A DNA stretch of 7,216 bases from Betaproteobacteria bacterium (GTDB lineage Bacteria > Pseudomonadota > Gammaproteobacteria > Burkholderiales > Burkholderiaceae). How positions within the stretch are numbered: the stretch's first letter is position 1; each line of letters opens with the position of its first letter. The translations under genes were made by a program, and so were the position numbers. This document shows, one piece after another, positions 6,426 through 7,216 of the stretch. The notes beneath the pieces were generated by a model. The model did no database searches and was not told the DNA's origin. It saw only the letters and a list, made by a program, of their open reading frames with translations. The stretch covers positions 1 to 7,216 of the forward strand of contig CANIMS010000077.1 of NCBI GenBank assembly GCA_947468785.1, in the 5' to 3' direction.

Positions 6426-7216
6426 ATGAAGGAAATCATCCAGCAGCTCGAAGCCAAGCGTGAGCTTGCTCGCTTAGGCGGTGGGCAAAAAAGGATTCAG
6501 TCCCAACATGCTAAGGGCAAGCTTACTGCTCGCGAACGTATAGAGCTGCTGTTAGATGCGGGTACCTTTGAAGAGTGGGATATGTTTGTAGAGCATCGTT
6601 GCCATGATTTCGGTATGGACGATCAAACAGTGCCTGGTGATGGCGTTGTTACTGGTTATGGAATGATTAACGGTCGCTTGGTATTTGTGTTTTCTCAAGA
6701 CTTTACGGTTTTAGGGGGTTCTTTATCTGAAGCCCATGCAGAGAAGATTTGCAAGATCATGGATCAGGCTCTTAAAGTGGGAGCTCCAGTGATTGGTCTT
6801 AATGACTCAGGCGGAGCACGTATTCAGGAGGGTGTTGCTTCCTTGGGTGGTTACGCAGAAATCTTTCAGCGCAACGTTACTGCCTCAGGTGTTATTCCGC
6901 AGATTTCTTTGATTATGGGCCCATGCGCAGGTGGCGCAGTCTATTCGCCAGCCCTGACAGATTTTATCTTTATGGTGAAAGACAGCTCGTATATGTTTGT
7001 CACCGGCCCAGAAGTGGTGAAGACAGTAACGCATGAGGATGTCACTGCAGAAGAATTGGGCGGCGCAGTCACCCATTCGACAGTCTCTGGAGTCTGTGAT
7101 CTTGCATTTGATAATGATGTCGATGCCATCATGATGTTGCGCCGTTTCTTTAATTATTTACCGCTCTCTAATCGTGAAAAGCCGCCCTTGATTAAAGGCG
7201 CCAACCGTACTGAAGA
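6426..7216 (+). CDS. pccB: Acyl-CoA (probably propionyl-CoA) carboxylase, beta/carboxyltransferase subunit, cut by window edge
   Basis: The first 263 residues of a protein that is usually about 510 long; the frame stays open to the right edge. It begins [20 protein letters not shown], continues with the family region [21 protein letters not shown] (30-50), [10 protein letters not shown] (70-79) and [19 protein letters not shown] (90-108), and contains both oxyanion-hole segments, [10 protein letters not shown] (127-136) and [16 protein letters not shown] (165-180). The beta subunit moves the carboxyl group from biotin on the alpha subunit to the acyl-CoA. Propionyl-CoA is the favoured substrate because the gene follows methylmalonyl-CoA mutase and meaB, which use the product. 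The substrate-specifying residue in the C-terminal half is not visible, so acetyl- or other acyl-CoA specificity cannot be excluded from sequence alone. It starts nine bases after meaB with a perfect AAGGAG site. The alpha (biotin) subunit is expected downstream. Confidence 0.94.
   Translation, partial: MKEIIQQLEAKRELARLGGGQKRIQSQHAKGKLTARERIELLLDAGTFEEWDMFVEHRCHDFGMDDQTVPGDGVVTGYGMINGRLVFVFSQDFTVLGGSLSEAHAEKICKIMDQALKVGAPVIGLNDSGGARIQEGVASLGGYAEIFQRNVTASGVIPQISLIMGPCAGGAVYSPALTDFIFMVKDSSYMFVTGPEVVKTVTHEDVTAEELGGAVTHSTVSGVCDLAFDNDVDAIMMLRRFFNYLPLSNREKPPLIKGANRTE

Noticed and set aside
1..7216. CRISPR array, tRNA/rRNA, insertion sequence, toxin-antitoxin or phage genes
   Set aside because: No repeated spacer pattern, transposase or integrase motif, long inverted repeats or RNA-gene signature was seen on either strand. 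All large frames are explained by housekeeping or metabolic families.

Overview
The window looks like a chromosomal segment of a low-to-moderate-GC betaproteobacterium, most likely Polynucleobacter or a close Burkholderiaceae relative. The reasons are the protein style, the MoxR/VWA pair, the small paired c-type cytochromes, and the gene order methylmalonyl-CoA mutase - MeaB - carboxylase beta subunit. The genus is inferred from recalled family resemblance, not from a search. Coding density is high and no non-coding stretch exceeds 300 bases.

Left part (1-1479, minus strand): a two-gene MoxR/VWA module. The AAA+ ATPase (1479 to 598) is followed after 18 bases by a VWA/CoxE-type protein (579 to the left edge, C-terminus outside the window). 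Such pairs are thought to act as chaperone-like complexes that mature or activate metalloenzymes or other protein assemblies. The client here is unknown. A 174-base divergent intergenic region (1480-1653) separates it from two tandem plus-strand genes for small periplasmic single-haem cytochromes c (1663-2025 and 2039-2392). These end at a clear intrinsic terminator (2410-2446).

Right part (2459-7216): a propionyl-CoA/methylmalonyl-CoA locus. A GntR/FCD (FadR-type) regulator on the minus strand (3097 to 2459) is divergent from a plus-strand operon: adenosylcobalamin-dependent methylmalonyl-CoA mutase (GTG start at 3190), its G-protein chaperone MeaB (5391-6416), and the beta (carboxyltransferase) subunit of an acyl-CoA/propionyl-CoA carboxylase (6426 to beyond the right edge). 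The carboxylase would turn propionyl-CoA into (S)-methylmalonyl-CoA. After epimerisation by an enzyme not seen here, the mutase makes succinyl-CoA for the TCA cycle, and MeaB loads and protects the mutase cofactor. The biotin-carrying alpha subunit is expected downstream.

The most interesting DNA signal is the regulator/mutase divergent region. A perfect 22-bp palindrome (3089-3110) covers the regulator's start codon, and a third, imperfect half-site follows exactly one helical turn away (3110-3121). A good sigma70-like promoter for the regulator (TTGACA-N16-CATAAT) and a weaker one for the mutase overlap these half-sites. This suggests one operator array controls both directions, with an almost leaderless regulator transcript. 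I see no clearly novel multi-gene system. The least understood piece is the MoxR/VWA module.
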